NCBI GenBank assembly: GCA_902565895.1
Contig: CACFGV010000016.1
Coordinates: 1 to 42,008, forward strand
DNA: 42,008 nucleotides
Reading direction: 5' to 3'
From: K189A clade bacterium
Lineage (GTDB): Bacteria; Pseudomonadota; Gammaproteobacteria; Pseudomonadales; Azotimanducaceae
A program made the position numbers and the translations under genes. Shown here in pieces: positions 32,143-40,993 of the stretch; position 1 is the first letter of the stretch, and each line of letters begins with the position of its first letter. The notes below the pieces were generated by a model, which was not told the origin of the DNA, ran no database searches, and saw nothing but the letters and a program-made list of their open reading frames with translations.

Positions 32143-33108
32143 ATGGATACACGACAGCTCATAGAAGATACCGCCAGTAAGATATTCACCGATCACTGCG
32201 ACAAGGCGTTGCTCGATCGCTGCGAGCAAGGCGACTTTGCAGAGGATTTATGGCAACAAATCATTGCTAATGGGTTCCATCAATTGGGCGACGCAGCCAG
32301 TGGCACTACTCCTGCAGACATTTTTGCGTTCTTAAAAGTTTGTGGGCGCTTCGCGGTGCCCCTGCCCATGGCGGAATTGTTGTTGGGGCACAGTTGGGCG
32401 GTGGCTCAACTTGCTCCTTGCGAAGGTCTGGTGAGCATCGGTAGACAGCACGGCAAACAAGCCATTCAAGTCCCATGGGGCCGCCGCGCCCAACGCGTGT
32501 TTGGCGTAGCAGAAAATTCGCAAGTGGTTTGTGTTGCAGATGCACCGGTCTGTGTGCAGGAAGGCAGCAATATGGCAGCAGAAGCGCGCGACACCATAGA
32601 GCTGGGACCAGACACGCAACAAATCACCCTCAGCGATGATCCGTTTGCGCAGATGGCGCTAGCGCGCACTAATTTGATGGCAGGCACGTTGCAATCGACG
32701 CTAGATTTGGGGCTGCAATTTGCCGCGGAACGCGAACAATTTGGCCGCTCGATTAGCAAATTCCAAGCAATTCAGCACAGTTTGGCTGTGGTTGCGGCAG
32801 AAGTCGCCGCGGCCCAACGCGCGGCAGATGCCGGGGTCGATGCGCTAGGCACTGATCGTTTCATCGCCGAAGTGGCGGCCAGCAAAGCACGCGTCGGTGA
32901 AGCGGTGGGCATCGTCGCTGAGCAAGTCCACCAAGTACACGGCGCCATGGGTTTTACCCATGAGCATCGGTTGCATCATTTCACCCGCCGACTTTGGGCT
33001 TGGCGTGACGAATGGGGTAATGAAACTCATTGGCAGAGAGTATTAGGTGCAAGAATAGCTGGCCTTGGTGCGGATCAGGCTTGGGGTTTTATCGCTACAA
33101 GGGGCTGA
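32143..33108 (+). CDS. acyl-CoA dehydrogenase-like protein (small member of a pair)
   Basis: A 321-residue protein, shorter than usual acyl-CoA dehydrogenases (about 380). The C-terminal helical domain is clear: LGLQFAAEREQFGRSISKFQAIQH (about residues 188-211), containing the RxQFGxxIxxFQ FAD motif, and VHQVHGAMGFTHEHRLHHFTRR (about 263-284). The central beta domain is reduced and the MSEPxxGSD loop is missing. Such short partners form alpha2beta2 dehydrogenases with a full-size subunit (FadE-type pairs known from actinobacteria), which fits the neighbour 3 nt upstream. Substrate unknown. Confidence 0.88.
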   Translation: MDTRQLIEDTASKIFTDHCDKALLDRCEQGDFAEDLWQQIIANGFHQLGDAASGTTPADIFAFLKVCGRFAVPLPMAELLLGHSWAVAQLAPCEGLVSIGRQHGKQAIQVPWGRRAQRVFGVAENSQVVCVADAPVCVQEGSNMAAEARDTIELGPDTQQITLSDDPFAQMALARTNLMAGTLQSTLDLGLQFAAEREQFGRSISKFQAIQHSLAVVAAEVAAAQRAADAGVDALGTDRFIAEVAASKARVGEAVGIVAEQVHQVHGAMGFTHEHRLHHFTRRLWAWRDEWGNETHWQRVLGARIAGLGADQAWGFIATRG

Positions 33109-33220
33109 CGCAAAACTGGGATGCCGTCTGTCGGCAAATTAGCGCCGTTGATCCATATATGAGTCGTTGGCACTTGGATGTTTGGATAACAGCGCGATCG
33201 TTGTCCTACAGAGACGTTAA

Positions 33221-34297
33221 GTGGATTGGTTCAGCAAATGTTCGTCTTTCAGTGTGGTTGCGGTGGTGCTATGCGTAAGTGCTTCTGCATGGGAATTGAA
33301 TGACGAAAAAGCGACGGCTCTGAATAGCTTTGAAACTCTGGCAGTTGGAAAAAAGCATTTTTTGATCCATGGCAAGATCGCGTCCCGTTTAGTAACTACG
33401 TTGGAGGCTATTTGTAGCGGCTTCGAAAGATCAACCTGTAACAAACGCCTAAAGCCATACAACGATATGCGCGGTGCGCTGCTAACAGATCATCCTACTT
33501 ACCGAAGCAGTACGTACCTTGGTTACCCCGCGATGTTGGAAAACGGCGAGCAGGTTGTTTTGCGTGTGCCCCGATGGCAACAAGTCGATCACCCATTCGA
33601 TGCCTCAGATTTTATCTATGACGCAGAAGACATCGCCCGAGCTGAAGCTTTCGTTGATAAGGAGTTGTCGCCAAATATCGGTATCCGAGCCGGCGGGTTT
33701 GAGTTGATGTCCGACGACGTGCTTCTGAAGTTGGACTACGGTTCTAGACTGCCTCTGATCGCAGTGGATGACCGTCTGCGGTTTTTAGAACGCTTTGTGA
33801 GTGCTAATGATCAAGAGCGAGCATTTTTAGCACTTGATCAGATTGCGCTGGAGCCAGTGGGCGAAACGTCTTGGTCTTTAAGCCCTGCTGATGCACGACA
33901 TATGCCTTTATACGGAGAAGCCGTTGTCGGGCGCACCAAGCAGTTAAATATGGTTGTAAGTTATCAAGGCGCAGGTGGTATTCGCTTCAATGAAGTTGAA
34001 GTGGCGCTTGCAGATAACATCACCCAACCGGTCTACAGTAGAAAATTTGCTCACAGTGAAATCGATATTTCATCTACGAATAGGGGCGGGGTAGTCGAGC
34101 AAGCGGTGGTTCAGGTGGTAACGCAAGAGACTGACCTGCTGGGCGTGTTGATAGATGCACCAGCGCGAATCAGCTTAAGAGGCCAGTACGCGTTTGAAGG
34201 GGCGCTAACCTTGGAGCAGGCAAGGCAGCTACGGGCGGTGCTTGATCTATACGCGCTTATTGATTCATCGACATCAGACCAGTTGGCGTCTAAGTAA
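33221..34297 (+). CDS. exported protein of unknown function
   Basis: A 358-residue protein with a signal peptide: hydrophobic stretch FSVVAVVLCVSASA (about residues 10-23) and predicted cleavage close to residue 23. The start is a GTG at 33221 without a convincing ribosome binding site; later starts would destroy the signal. The mature protein is mixed alpha/beta; the second half (about 235-345) is beta-rich, ending in LTLEQARQLRAVLDLYALID. I recognise no family. Its base composition is lower in G+C than its neighbours. The next gene, a lipoprotein, starts on the last base of the stop (TAATG), so both are probably partners. Confidence 0.65.
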   Translation: MDWFSKCSSFSVVAVVLCVSASAWELNDEKATALNSFETLAVGKKHFLIHGKIASRLVTTLEAICSGFERSTCNKRLKPYNDMRGALLTDHPTYRSSTYLGYPAMLENGEQVVLRVPRWQQVDHPFDASDFIYDAEDIARAEAFVDKELSPNIGIRAGGFELMSDDVLLKLDYGSRLPLIAVDDRLRFLERFVSANDQERAFLALDQIALEPVGETSWSLSPADARHMPLYGEAVVGRTKQLNMVVSYQGAGGIRFNEVEVALADNITQPVYSRKFAHSEIDISSTNRGGVVEQAVVQVVTQETDLLGVLIDAPARISLRGQYAFEGALTLEQARQLRAVLDLYALIDSSTSDQLASK

Positions 34298-34701
34298 TGC
34301 GTGGTGCTTTAGAATCTTCTTTGCTGGTTGCCCTCTGCCTTTTTTTGGGCGGCTGTATAACAGCAGATTCGTCAACAGCGGAGCACTCTCTTGAGGCGGC
34401 AAAACCGTCTTTAGGCCACATGATTGAACAACCACAGTTTTTCAGCGAGCCAGGTTTTGAGCTACCGGTTTATCAACAAGAAAGCCATGAGCTGTTGGAA
34501 ACGGCAGAACAAACACTTGTAAAACCTTGGCCGATTTTTGAATGCGGTTTGGTGGGTTTTGACTCGCTGGCGTGGAAGTTCCACTCGGGTATGCGCCTGA
34601 GTTTGACGAGTGCGACGTTAAGTTGGGTGCCGATTGAGGGCCAAGTGAACACCGAAATGTTGCACTTGGTCCTGCATCCGCCGTTTGATCCGTCCCGGTA
34701 G
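34297..34701 (+). CDS. small lipoprotein of unknown function
   Basis: A 134-residue protein starting with a lipoprotein signal: a hydrophobic stretch LLVALCLFLGG followed by the lipobox cysteine in LGGC (Cys20). The mature part is acidic and proline-containing, with no recognised domain; one further Cys lies in PIFECGL (about residue 82). Residue after Cys20 is Ile, giving no inner-membrane retention Asp, so outer-membrane location is expected. It is translationally coupled to the preceding exported protein by a 1-nt overlap (TAATG), and converges with the MDR gene. Confidence 0.65.
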   Translation: MRGALESSLLVALCLFLGGCITADSSTAEHSLEAAKPSLGHMIEQPQFFSEPGFELPVYQQESHELLETAEQTLVKPWPIFECGLVGFDSLAWKFHSGMRLSLTSATLSWVPIEGQVNTEMLHLVLHPPFDPSR

Positions 34702-34703
34702 TC

Positions 34704-35699
34704 TTAGAAGTTGACGACCATTTTGCCGGTGTTGGCACCGGTAAAGAGCCCAATAAAGGCCTCGCTCGCCTGCTCAATGCCTTCGTATACGGTTTCTTTC
34801 GAGGTGATTTGGCCGCTTGTTACCCAACCTTCCATGTCTTTACGGAATTGCGGGGCCAGATGATTAAAGTGGCTGACTATAAACCCTCGTAGAGTTAGGC
34901 CCAAACCAATAGCCATAGACAGATTGTTTGGTCCGGGTCTTGGCTCGGTGTCGTTGTAAGTGGCAATGGCGCCGCACAGGGGGATGCGTCCGAATGGTCG
35001 CATGCACATGATGGCTGCTTGTAGGTGTTCAGCGCCGACATTGTCGAAATAAACATCCAAGCCCTCTGGTGCGCCTTCCTTGAGATGGCCGATCAGGCTG
35101 CCGTCGTTGTAGTTAAATCCGTGGTCGAAGCCCAACTCGTCAGTCAGCAGCTGTACTTTATCGTCTGAACCCGCGCTGCCAATCACGCGGCAGCCTTTGA
35201 GTTTGGCGATTTGACCGACGATACTGCCCACAGCACCCGCAGCGCCTGAAACAAATACCGTTTCGCCGTCTTTCAAGGCACCAACCTCTAACAAGCCTAC
35301 ATAAGCGGTCATGCCCGGCATACCAATGGTGCCGATATAAGCGGAAGGCGGTGCAACGATTTCGCCCAAGCGCTCTATGCCCTTGGCTGGGGCGGTAAAC
35401 GCCTCGCGCCAACCCCAGGGGCTAGAAACGTAGTCCCCTGGTTGGAAGTCCGGGTGGGCAGATTGGGTGACTTTTCCGATGCTGCCGCCAGTCAGTGCTT
35501 CGCCAATTTGAAAGGGCGGTGTATAAGATTTGCGATCGTACATGCGCCCCCGCATATAGGGGTCTACCGACATGCAAACATTTTCGACCTGAATTTCACC
35601 GTCCTGGGGTTCGGGTACCTCAATGTCTATGATCTGAAAGTTGGCCGTAGTGGGCATACCCTCGGGTCGGGTCTTCAACGCTACTGCGCGTGCCTGCAT
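34704..35699 (-). CDS. zinc-free NADP-dependent MDR oxidoreductase (CurA/leukotriene B4 reductase-like)
   Basis: A 331-residue medium-chain reductase. SVDPYMRGRMYDRKSYTPPFQIGE (about residues 44-67) and SPWGWREAFTAP (93-104) are family hallmarks; the cofactor loop GAAGAVGSIVGQIAKLKG (about 151-168) is followed by GSAGSDDK, which indicates NADP. No zinc ligands are present. Members reduce alkenals, enones or curcumin-like compounds with NADPH. The gene lies 27 nt behind the TPP enzyme in the same direction; both may be in one operon. Upstream, AGGAGAATGCACC provides a good ribosome binding site for ATG 35699. Confidence 0.93.
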   Translation of the reverse strand: MQARAVALKTRPEGMPTTANFQIIDIEVPEPQDGEIQVENVCMSVDPYMRGRMYDRKSYTPPFQIGEALTGGSIGKVTQSAHPDFQPGDYVSSPWGWREAFTAPAKGIERLGEIVAPPSAYIGTIGMPGMTAYVGLLEVGALKDGETVFVSGAAGAVGSIVGQIAKLKGCRVIGSAGSDDKVQLLTDELGFDHGFNYNDGSLIGHLKEGAPEGLDVYFDNVGAEHLQAAIMCMRPFGRIPLCGAIATYNDTEPRPGPNNLSMAIGLGLTLRGFIVSHFNHLAPQFRKDMEGWVTSGQITSKETVYEGIEQASEAFIGLFTGANTGKMVVNF

Positions 35700-35726
35700 G
35701 GTGCATTCTCCTGCTAAGTGGTTGTG

Positions 35727-37358
35727 TTATTCGTTGGAAATAGTGATTTCTTGGTCGGTAATAAATTCCAGCAGAGCGGCTTGGCCCCGTTCAGTTGCCT
35801 CGATACCACGCTTTAAAGCGGCAACGATTTCGTTCGGGTCGGTGACCCGTTCGCCGTAACCACCAAAGGCTTTGGCCATGTCTGCGTAGTGGCCCGAGAT
35901 GTCCGTGGAACGATATTTTTCCGTAGATACAGGCATGATGGGTAGTTCGATGGCCATAGAGAAGTTATTGAACAAAATCGACAAGATCGGAATGTTCTCG
36001 CGCACGGCGGTCTCGAAGTCCATACCGGTAAAGCCTATGGCCGCGTCGCCCCAGACGTTGATGCAGAGTTTTTCTGGAGCGGCTAATTTGGCCCCCATAG
36101 CCAAGCCGAGGCCGTAACCTAACTGGGTGGTCTTGCCCCAGCCGATGTAAGACAACGGTGTAGTTGAGGTCCAAAAGGGTGTGGTTTGGTCGCGCGGACT
36201 GCCTGCATCGTGGGTGATCACCACGTTGTCTTTGTCTACTAAACTATCCAATTCAGCCACTACTCGGTAAGGATTAATGGGTGCTTCGTTATTGGTGAGT
36301 TTAGGCAACCACTCGCTCATCCAGGCATCGCGTAGGGCCGCTATTTTCGTCGGTTCGTCTGCTCGCGCTTTGGCAGGAGATTTATCAAAACTCGCCATTG
36401 CACTGTTCAGCGCATCAAGGCTCAATTTGGCATCGCCAATCAGACCGTATTGGGCGGGCACGTCTTTATTCAGGTCCATAGGGTCTAAGGTCGCGTGAAT
36501 AATGGTCTTATCTTTTGGCATGGGCACGCCAAATGCGGTCAGGGCAAAGGATACGCCGACGCCAAAGATAACGTCCGCCTCGGCAAGATAGTGCTTTACG
36601 GGCCGCGGGTTGGCGCGACCACCGCTCCCCAACGACAAGGGGTGATCTTCGGGAAAGGCACTTTTGCCCTCGATGCTGGTCGTTACGGGTATGTTCCACG
36701 CTTCAGCTAGGGTTTTCAGTTCGTCCCAAGCTTTAGCGTAGTGGACCCCCTGACCGGCATAAATCACTGGCCGCTCGGCCTGGGCTAAAACCTCGGCTGC
36801 GGCGGCAACATCTGCGGGATTGGGTGCCGACTTAGCGCTGAACGCCGGTTCGTAGACCCAGTTGTCGGGCACCTCCTCATTCATCACGTCCAGGGGCACC
36901 TCAACCATCACCGGTCCGGGGCGCCCGTTGCGCAACTGAAAGAAAGCGCGGCGCATGATTTCAGGTACGGCCTTGCCCATGGTGATGGGTTCTGCCCACT
37001 TGGTCACATGCTGCATATTCAAGGTGGAGTTAAAGTTTGGGTAATAATGTGCCAAACGTCGTGGATAACCTGCTGGAATGACCAAGATAGGCACCGATTC
37101 TGAGTAGGCTTGGGCGACGCCACCAAAGGCGTTCTCGGCGCCAGGGCCGTGTTGCATACAAAATACGCCTATCTTGTCTCCCGAAGATAAACGCGAATAA
37201 GCGTCTGCCATATGTAAGCCAATACGCTCTTGACGCACAATGACCGTGCGGATATCGAGTTTGGCGGCCGCCTCAATAAGTGGATTAACTGGATAAGCGA
37301 ATAACACATCAATGCCCTCAGCCTTCATGGCGTGGGCGATGGCGTCAACAACCTGCAT
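35727..37358 (-). CDS. thiamine pyrophosphate-dependent enzyme (acetolactate synthase large-subunit-like)
   Basis: A 543-residue TPP enzyme of the acetohydroxyacid-synthase superfamily. The cofactor-activating Glu44 lies in VRQERIGLHMAD; the phosphate-binding motif GDA...NN spans residues 437-465, with spacing as in the family. The middle domain (about 185-330) is present in reduced similarity. Members include acetolactate synthase, benzoylformate and oxalyl-CoA decarboxylases and glyoxylate carboligase; no residue decides between them, and no small regulatory subunit gene is adjacent, so a catabolic role is more likely. GGGGAGAAAGAT precedes ATG 37358. It is followed by the MDR reductase. 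Confidence 0.88.
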   Translation of the reverse strand: MQVVDAIAHAMKAEGIDVLFAYPVNPLIEAAAKLDIRTVIVRQERIGLHMADAYSRLSSGDKIGVFCMQHGPGAENAFGGVAQAYSESVPILVIPAGYPRRLAHYYPNFNSTLNMQHVTKWAEPITMGKAVPEIMRRAFFQLRNGRPGPVMVEVPLDVMNEEVPDNWVYEPAFSAKSAPNPADVAAAAEVLAQAERPVIYAGQGVHYAKAWDELKTLAEAWNIPVTTSIEGKSAFPEDHPLSLGSGGRANPRPVKHYLAEADVIFGVGVSFALTAFGVPMPKDKTIIHATLDPMDLNKDVPAQYGLIGDAKLSLDALNSAMASFDKSPAKARADEPTKIAALRDAWMSEWLPKLTNNEAPINPYRVVAELDSLVDKDNVVITHDAGSPRDQTTPFWTSTTPLSYIGWGKTTQLGYGLGLAMGAKLAAPEKLCINVWGDAAIGFTGMDFETAVRENIPILSILFNNFSMAIELPIMPVSTEKYRSTDISGHYADMAKAFGGYGERVTDPNEIVAALKRGIEATERGQAALLEFITDQEITISNE

Positions 37359-37436
37359 AGATCTTTCTCCCCAAAAAGCTGACGCTAGTTTGGCAGCAAG
37401 TGGCGACGCTGTCAGGTGGAATTCAAATCTCGACGG

Positions 37437-38375
37437 TCAATTTGCAGCACCCGGTTCAAGATGGATTTTGCCGATGCGGTAGTCGATTGTGACGACAAAG
37501 TGTTTAAGAACATCATAGCCAAGGATTCCCTTGGACTTGCTCTGGATGCGTTTTAGATTTGAACCCGTGCGGGTTTCTTTGCGAAACAGTTCGAGTTTTT
37601 GGCCAGCAGCAGGGACGCTAACTAATGTATCGGCGATTTCGAAATCCCCGATTTTTAGGGATTGCAGTCGAAATCGCTCAAGCTGCCCGGCGGAAATTAC
37701 GCCGCGGCCCAGAACCACCTCGTTAGGGAATTTATTCAACCAACCGCGTTTTGTGGCAATACCTCTGTCCAAGAGAGTGGACCCCGTCGCTCCGGTATCA
37801 ACCATGAGCCAAGTATTGTGTTCGTCGTTCAGCCGAACTTTGGCGAGCACGCTGCCAGTCTCCTGATCAGGTTTAGACTTGACATTGCTAAGCTTTTTCA
37901 TATCAGCCATATCACGGGTTAAAAGGCGTATACGTTGGTTCGGATAGTCGAACTGAACGATAAATTGGCGCAAAAATCCTGCACCGAGAATGAGTTGCAA
38001 TTCTGGACGACCAAGATTGAGGTCCGCGACGTCATGCAGTTCAGTGTCGAAACCAAACAAATTTGCGCTCACTCGGTGATAAAGCGGGCGTCTTTCTCTA
38101 CCGTATACGCCGATGATGTCGATGCTTCGGCGCGAGCCGAGATCAAGTTTATTGGCGCGGACGAAACGTTGATTGATGCCATTAATAGACGCGCCGGTGT
38201 CGATAAGTGAATAACCGTCAGTGCCGCCGATGCGCGTTTCAATAAGGAAGGCTCCGTTTTCTACTTTTATAGGGATCCATTGAGTTGCACCGGCGTGGCT
38301 TAATCCAGTGATGGCAGCCATCGAGGTGGCGAGAACTAAAAGCATTAGATTTCGTAACAGCACGCTATCCCCCAC
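37437..38375 (-). CDS. retropepsin-like aspartic protease family protein, exported
   Basis: A 312-residue protein with two aspartyl protease domains: SLIDTGAS (Asp59) and WLMVDTGATGS (Asp193), each with the DTG active-site motif; together they could form one pepsin-like catalytic site within a single chain. The N-terminus is a signal peptide (about residues 7-28, cut near SHA). The start is GTG 38375; a second GTG at 38363, preceded by a GGGGGAT run, is equally good. It probably acts in the periplasm; substrate unknown. A paralogue lies directly upstream in the same direction, 141 bp away. Similarity extends over the whole length, including FDYPNQR (about 142-148). Confidence 0.82.
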   Translation of the reverse strand: MGDSVLLRNLMLLVLATSMAAITGLSHAGATQWIPIKVENGAFLIETRIGGTDGYSLIDTGASINGINQRFVRANKLDLGSRRSIDIIGVYGRERRPLYHRVSANLFGFDTELHDVADLNLGRPELQLILGAGFLRQFIVQFDYPNQRIRLLTRDMADMKKLSNVKSKPDQETGSVLAKVRLNDEHNTWLMVDTGATGSTLLDRGIATKRGWLNKFPNEVVLGRGVISAGQLERFRLQSLKIGDFEIADTLVSVPAAGQKLELFRKETRTGSNLKRIQSKSKGILGYDVLKHFVVTIDYRIGKIHLEPGAAN

Positions 38376-38516
38376 ATTATTTTTTAAGCGACATTAAAAG
38401 ACGGTTTACTACGTTGGGAGTGTTTGTGAACAACAAAAAAGACCAACGGTATTAATGAGCGGATAATCAGTCCATATCGTTGTTTCGCTTTGTTTTAAGA
38501 GAACGGCAATAGGACG

Positions 38517-39404
38517 CTAAGCTGGTGCTGAAGGTTCAAGGTGAATTTTGCCAATTCGATAATCTATGGTTAAAACAAAGTGTTTCAGCGCATCCCAACC
38601 CAATAAACCGCGAGATTTACCCTTGGGCCGCTGCATTTTTGAACCTGGCCGAGTGCTGCGTTCGAATAATTGATTTGGCTGGTCTGCCGCAGTAACGCTG
38701 ACCAGCGTATTGTTGGTTTCGAATTCGCCAATGTTTACCGTGGGCAAACGAAATTGTTCTATGTTGCCTTCTGCATTGGCACCCCGCGCGCGGGCAGATG
38801 TGGCGTGATGTTTCTTCAGCCAACCTCTCTTTGCAGCTAAGGATCGGTCAATCCATAGGCCTGATGCCGCGCCTGTGTCCACGGTAACCCAAAGATCTTG
38901 TTGGTTGTTCAGATTTACCTTGGCGATGACGCTCTGGGAATGTTTATCGATTTTCGACGGCACATTGCTGATTGTTTTTAGATCCAAACTGTCGCGAGTC
39001 AACCAACGCATACGTTGATTGGGGTAATCGAATTGGAAGATATTTTGCTTAAGCAAATCGCCACCAATCAGCAGTTGGGTGGTGTCTGAGGTCAGCGTGA
39101 CCTCTCCTAGATAAGCAAAGCGGGTGGGGTTGCCGAAAACAGTGGCAGGGATATTGGTGTAGAACGGCCGCTGTTTGGATTGAAAGAAACCGCTGACTTG
39201 AGTTTCACCAGTGGCGTTTAAATCGATACGGTGCTTTTCTAAGAACCGGGTATTGATGGCACTCCAATTAGAACCGGTATCGATCACTGAGTAGCCGTCG
39301 ATACCGGCGAATGTGGTATTCACCAGTATTTTTCCGTTGTCGATCTTTATCGGTATCCACTCGCTGGTTTGTGCTGCGTTGAATGGCGACATTGCTACGA
39401 GCAA
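38517..39404 (-). CDS. retropepsin-like aspartic protease family protein, paralogue of the preceding one
   Basis: At least 295 residues. Two DTG motifs are present (Asp42 in VIDTGSN and Asp176 in VDTGAAS), and FDYPNQR, IDYRIGKIHLEP and other stretches are shared with the neighbour at 37437. The start is a problem: the listed TTG at 39404 cuts into the signal peptide. The frame continues upstream to an ACG at 39434 that has AGAGGAA 6 nt before it; read as Met it would give a perfect signal peptide (MRVTKILLALLLVAM, cleavage near FNA). ATG 39392 is another option but leaves no signal. The gene may be poorly translated or on the way to becoming a pseudogene. Confidence 0.75.
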   Translation of the reverse strand: MLVAMSPFNAAQTSEWIPIKIDNGKILVNTTFAGIDGYSVIDTGSNWSAINTRFLEKHRIDLNATGETQVSGFFQSKQRPFYTNIPATVFGNPTRFAYLGEVTLTSDTTQLLIGGDLLKQNIFQFDYPNQRMRWLTRDSLDLKTISNVPSKIDKHSQSVIAKVNLNNQQDLWVTVDTGAASGLWIDRSLAAKRGWLKKHHATSARARGANAEGNIEQFRLPTVNIGEFETNNTLVSVTAADQPNQLFERSTRPGSKMQRPKGKSRGLLGWDALKHFVLTIDYRIGKIHLEPSAPA

Positions 39405-39631
39405 TAACGCCAGCAGTATCTTGGTAACCCGCGTTCGTCTTTCCTCTATTCAAGTCTTAGACGTGTGGTTTAGACCTGCAGCCTGGGAGTGAGACAGTAA
39501 GGACGGACGAGCGGTAGTTTTTCGCCGATCAAAGCGCCTTTGTGGGGGTTTATGCAGGTGAAACAAAAAAACCGTGGCGCTCGATAACTTGTACACTGCG
39601 CGCTCGGTTTTATTCGACACCAGGGGAGAGC

Positions 39632-40920
39632 ATGGCAAACGAAGCCCAACAGAATCCGTATACCAGTATGTCTGCGCGGTACTACGCCGTAGGTTTGCTG
39701 ACGGTGGTTTATACCTTCAACTTTATCGACCGGTAGTTGTTGTCCATCCTGCAGGAGTCGATAAAGGCGGATCTGTTGTTGTCAGACCAACAATTAGGTC
39801 TGTTAACCGGCATTGCCTTCGCTATGTTTTACGTCACTGCGGTTATACCCATCGCACGATGGGCGGACCGCGGTAATCGTCGCAACATTGTGACGTTGGC
39901 TATTGGCGTGTGGAGCTTTATGACTGCGATCAGCGGGCTGGTGCAGAACTAGGTACAACTACTGCTGGCCCGCATGGGCGTGGGCGTGGGCGAAGCCGGT
40001 GGCAGTCCACCAGCGCACTCCATTATTTCCGACATCTTCCCGCCCGAGCGTCGGGCCAGCGCCCTGGCGTTTTACTCTATGGGCGTAAACATCGGCATCC
40101 TGTTCGGCTTCTTAGCCGGTGGCTGGCTGAACGAGATATTCGACTGGCGTACTGCGTTTTTCGTGGTGGGAGAGCCGGGCCTCATCATTGCGCTGATCGT
40201 TCGCTACACCCTGCGCGAGCCTATTAGAGGCCTCTCAGAACAGCGGCAAGTGGAAACCCGAACCGTGCCGTTCAGCAATGTATTGAACTTGCTGATGAGT
40301 CGGCCTGCTTTCAAACACATGGCATTTGGCGCTGCACTGAACGCATTTGCGGGCTACAGCACCAGCAGTTGGACAGCGTCTTTTATGATCCGCAGTCATG
40401 GCATGAGCACCGGAGAGTTAGGTACATGGTTAGCCATGATCATGGGATTTGGTGGTGCGGTGGGGTTTTCGCGGGCGGCGTAATCGCAGAGCGACTGGCG
40501 CGCAAGGATGTGCGCTGGTACATGTGGTTACCAGCACTTACCGGATTGATCTGCGTACCCTTTATGGTGGCGAACTACATGGTGGCTGGCGCTTATACCG
40601 CGCTGATCGTTTCCATCATTCCGGGCATCCTTTTCAACGTGTACCTAGGTAACACTTTAGCCATGACCTATGGCTTGGTAGGGCTGCGCATGCGAGCGCT
40701 GGCCTCAGCGATTTTGTTCTTCATTCTGAACCTAATCGGCCTTGGCCTAGGCCCGTGGGTAATCGGCCTGTTAAGCAACCAATTGGCACCAACCTTGGGT
40801 CAAGAATCACTGCGCCACGCCATGTTGTACTTGCTGCCCGCGATGATGACCTGGTCGGTTATCCACTTTTATCTGGCGTCAAGCTCGCTTAAAGAGGATT
40901 GGGCCAACGCACCGGATTAG
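39632..40920 (+). pseudogene. MFS transporter pseudogene (two in-frame TAG stops, one frameshift)
   Basis: The open pieces join to one MFS protein of about 430 residues. ATG 39632 follows AGGGGAGAG. The frame is broken by TAG at 39734-39736, after FNFIDR, where relatives normally have Gln (CAG), and by TAG at 39950-39952, after GLVQN, where an aromatic residue is usual. From 39953 the same frame continues (QLLLARMGVGVGEAGGSPP) until about 40470, where a single missing G in a GGGG run moves the reading frame; adding one G restores MGFGGAVGVFAGGVIAERLA. The last part runs to TAG 40920. TAG is the ordinary stop of several intact genes here, so stop recoding is unlikely. Confidence 0.88.
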
Positions 40921-40945
40921 TTGGGATAAGCTTTCCAACAAGCAT

Positions 40946-40974
40946 AAAAAAGGGCGGATAACCGCCCTTTTTTT
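40946..40974. terminator. bidirectional intrinsic terminator
   Basis: GGGCGG (40952-40957) pairs with CCGCCC (40962-40967) around an ATAA loop; A6 precedes and T7 follows. It lies between the convergent MFS pseudogene and the isocitrate lyase gene, and can end transcription from both sides. Confidence 0.92.
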
Positions 40975-40993
40975 CGACCCTATGAACCTCGGT

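Noticed and set aside
39734-39952. Amber codons in the MFS gene as a sign of stop-codon recoding
   Set aside because: Intact genes in the window (for example the SDR at 20006, dctM at 30015 and the epimerase at 6255) end in TAG, and the same MFS gene has a frameshift as well, so decay or sequencing error is the simpler reading.
40455-40475. Programmed -1 frameshift at GGGGTTTT in the MFS gene
   Set aside because: The run does not form a proper slippery heptamer in the zero frame (the A-site TTT would slip onto GTT), no stimulatory hairpin is evident and the gene already has two stops.
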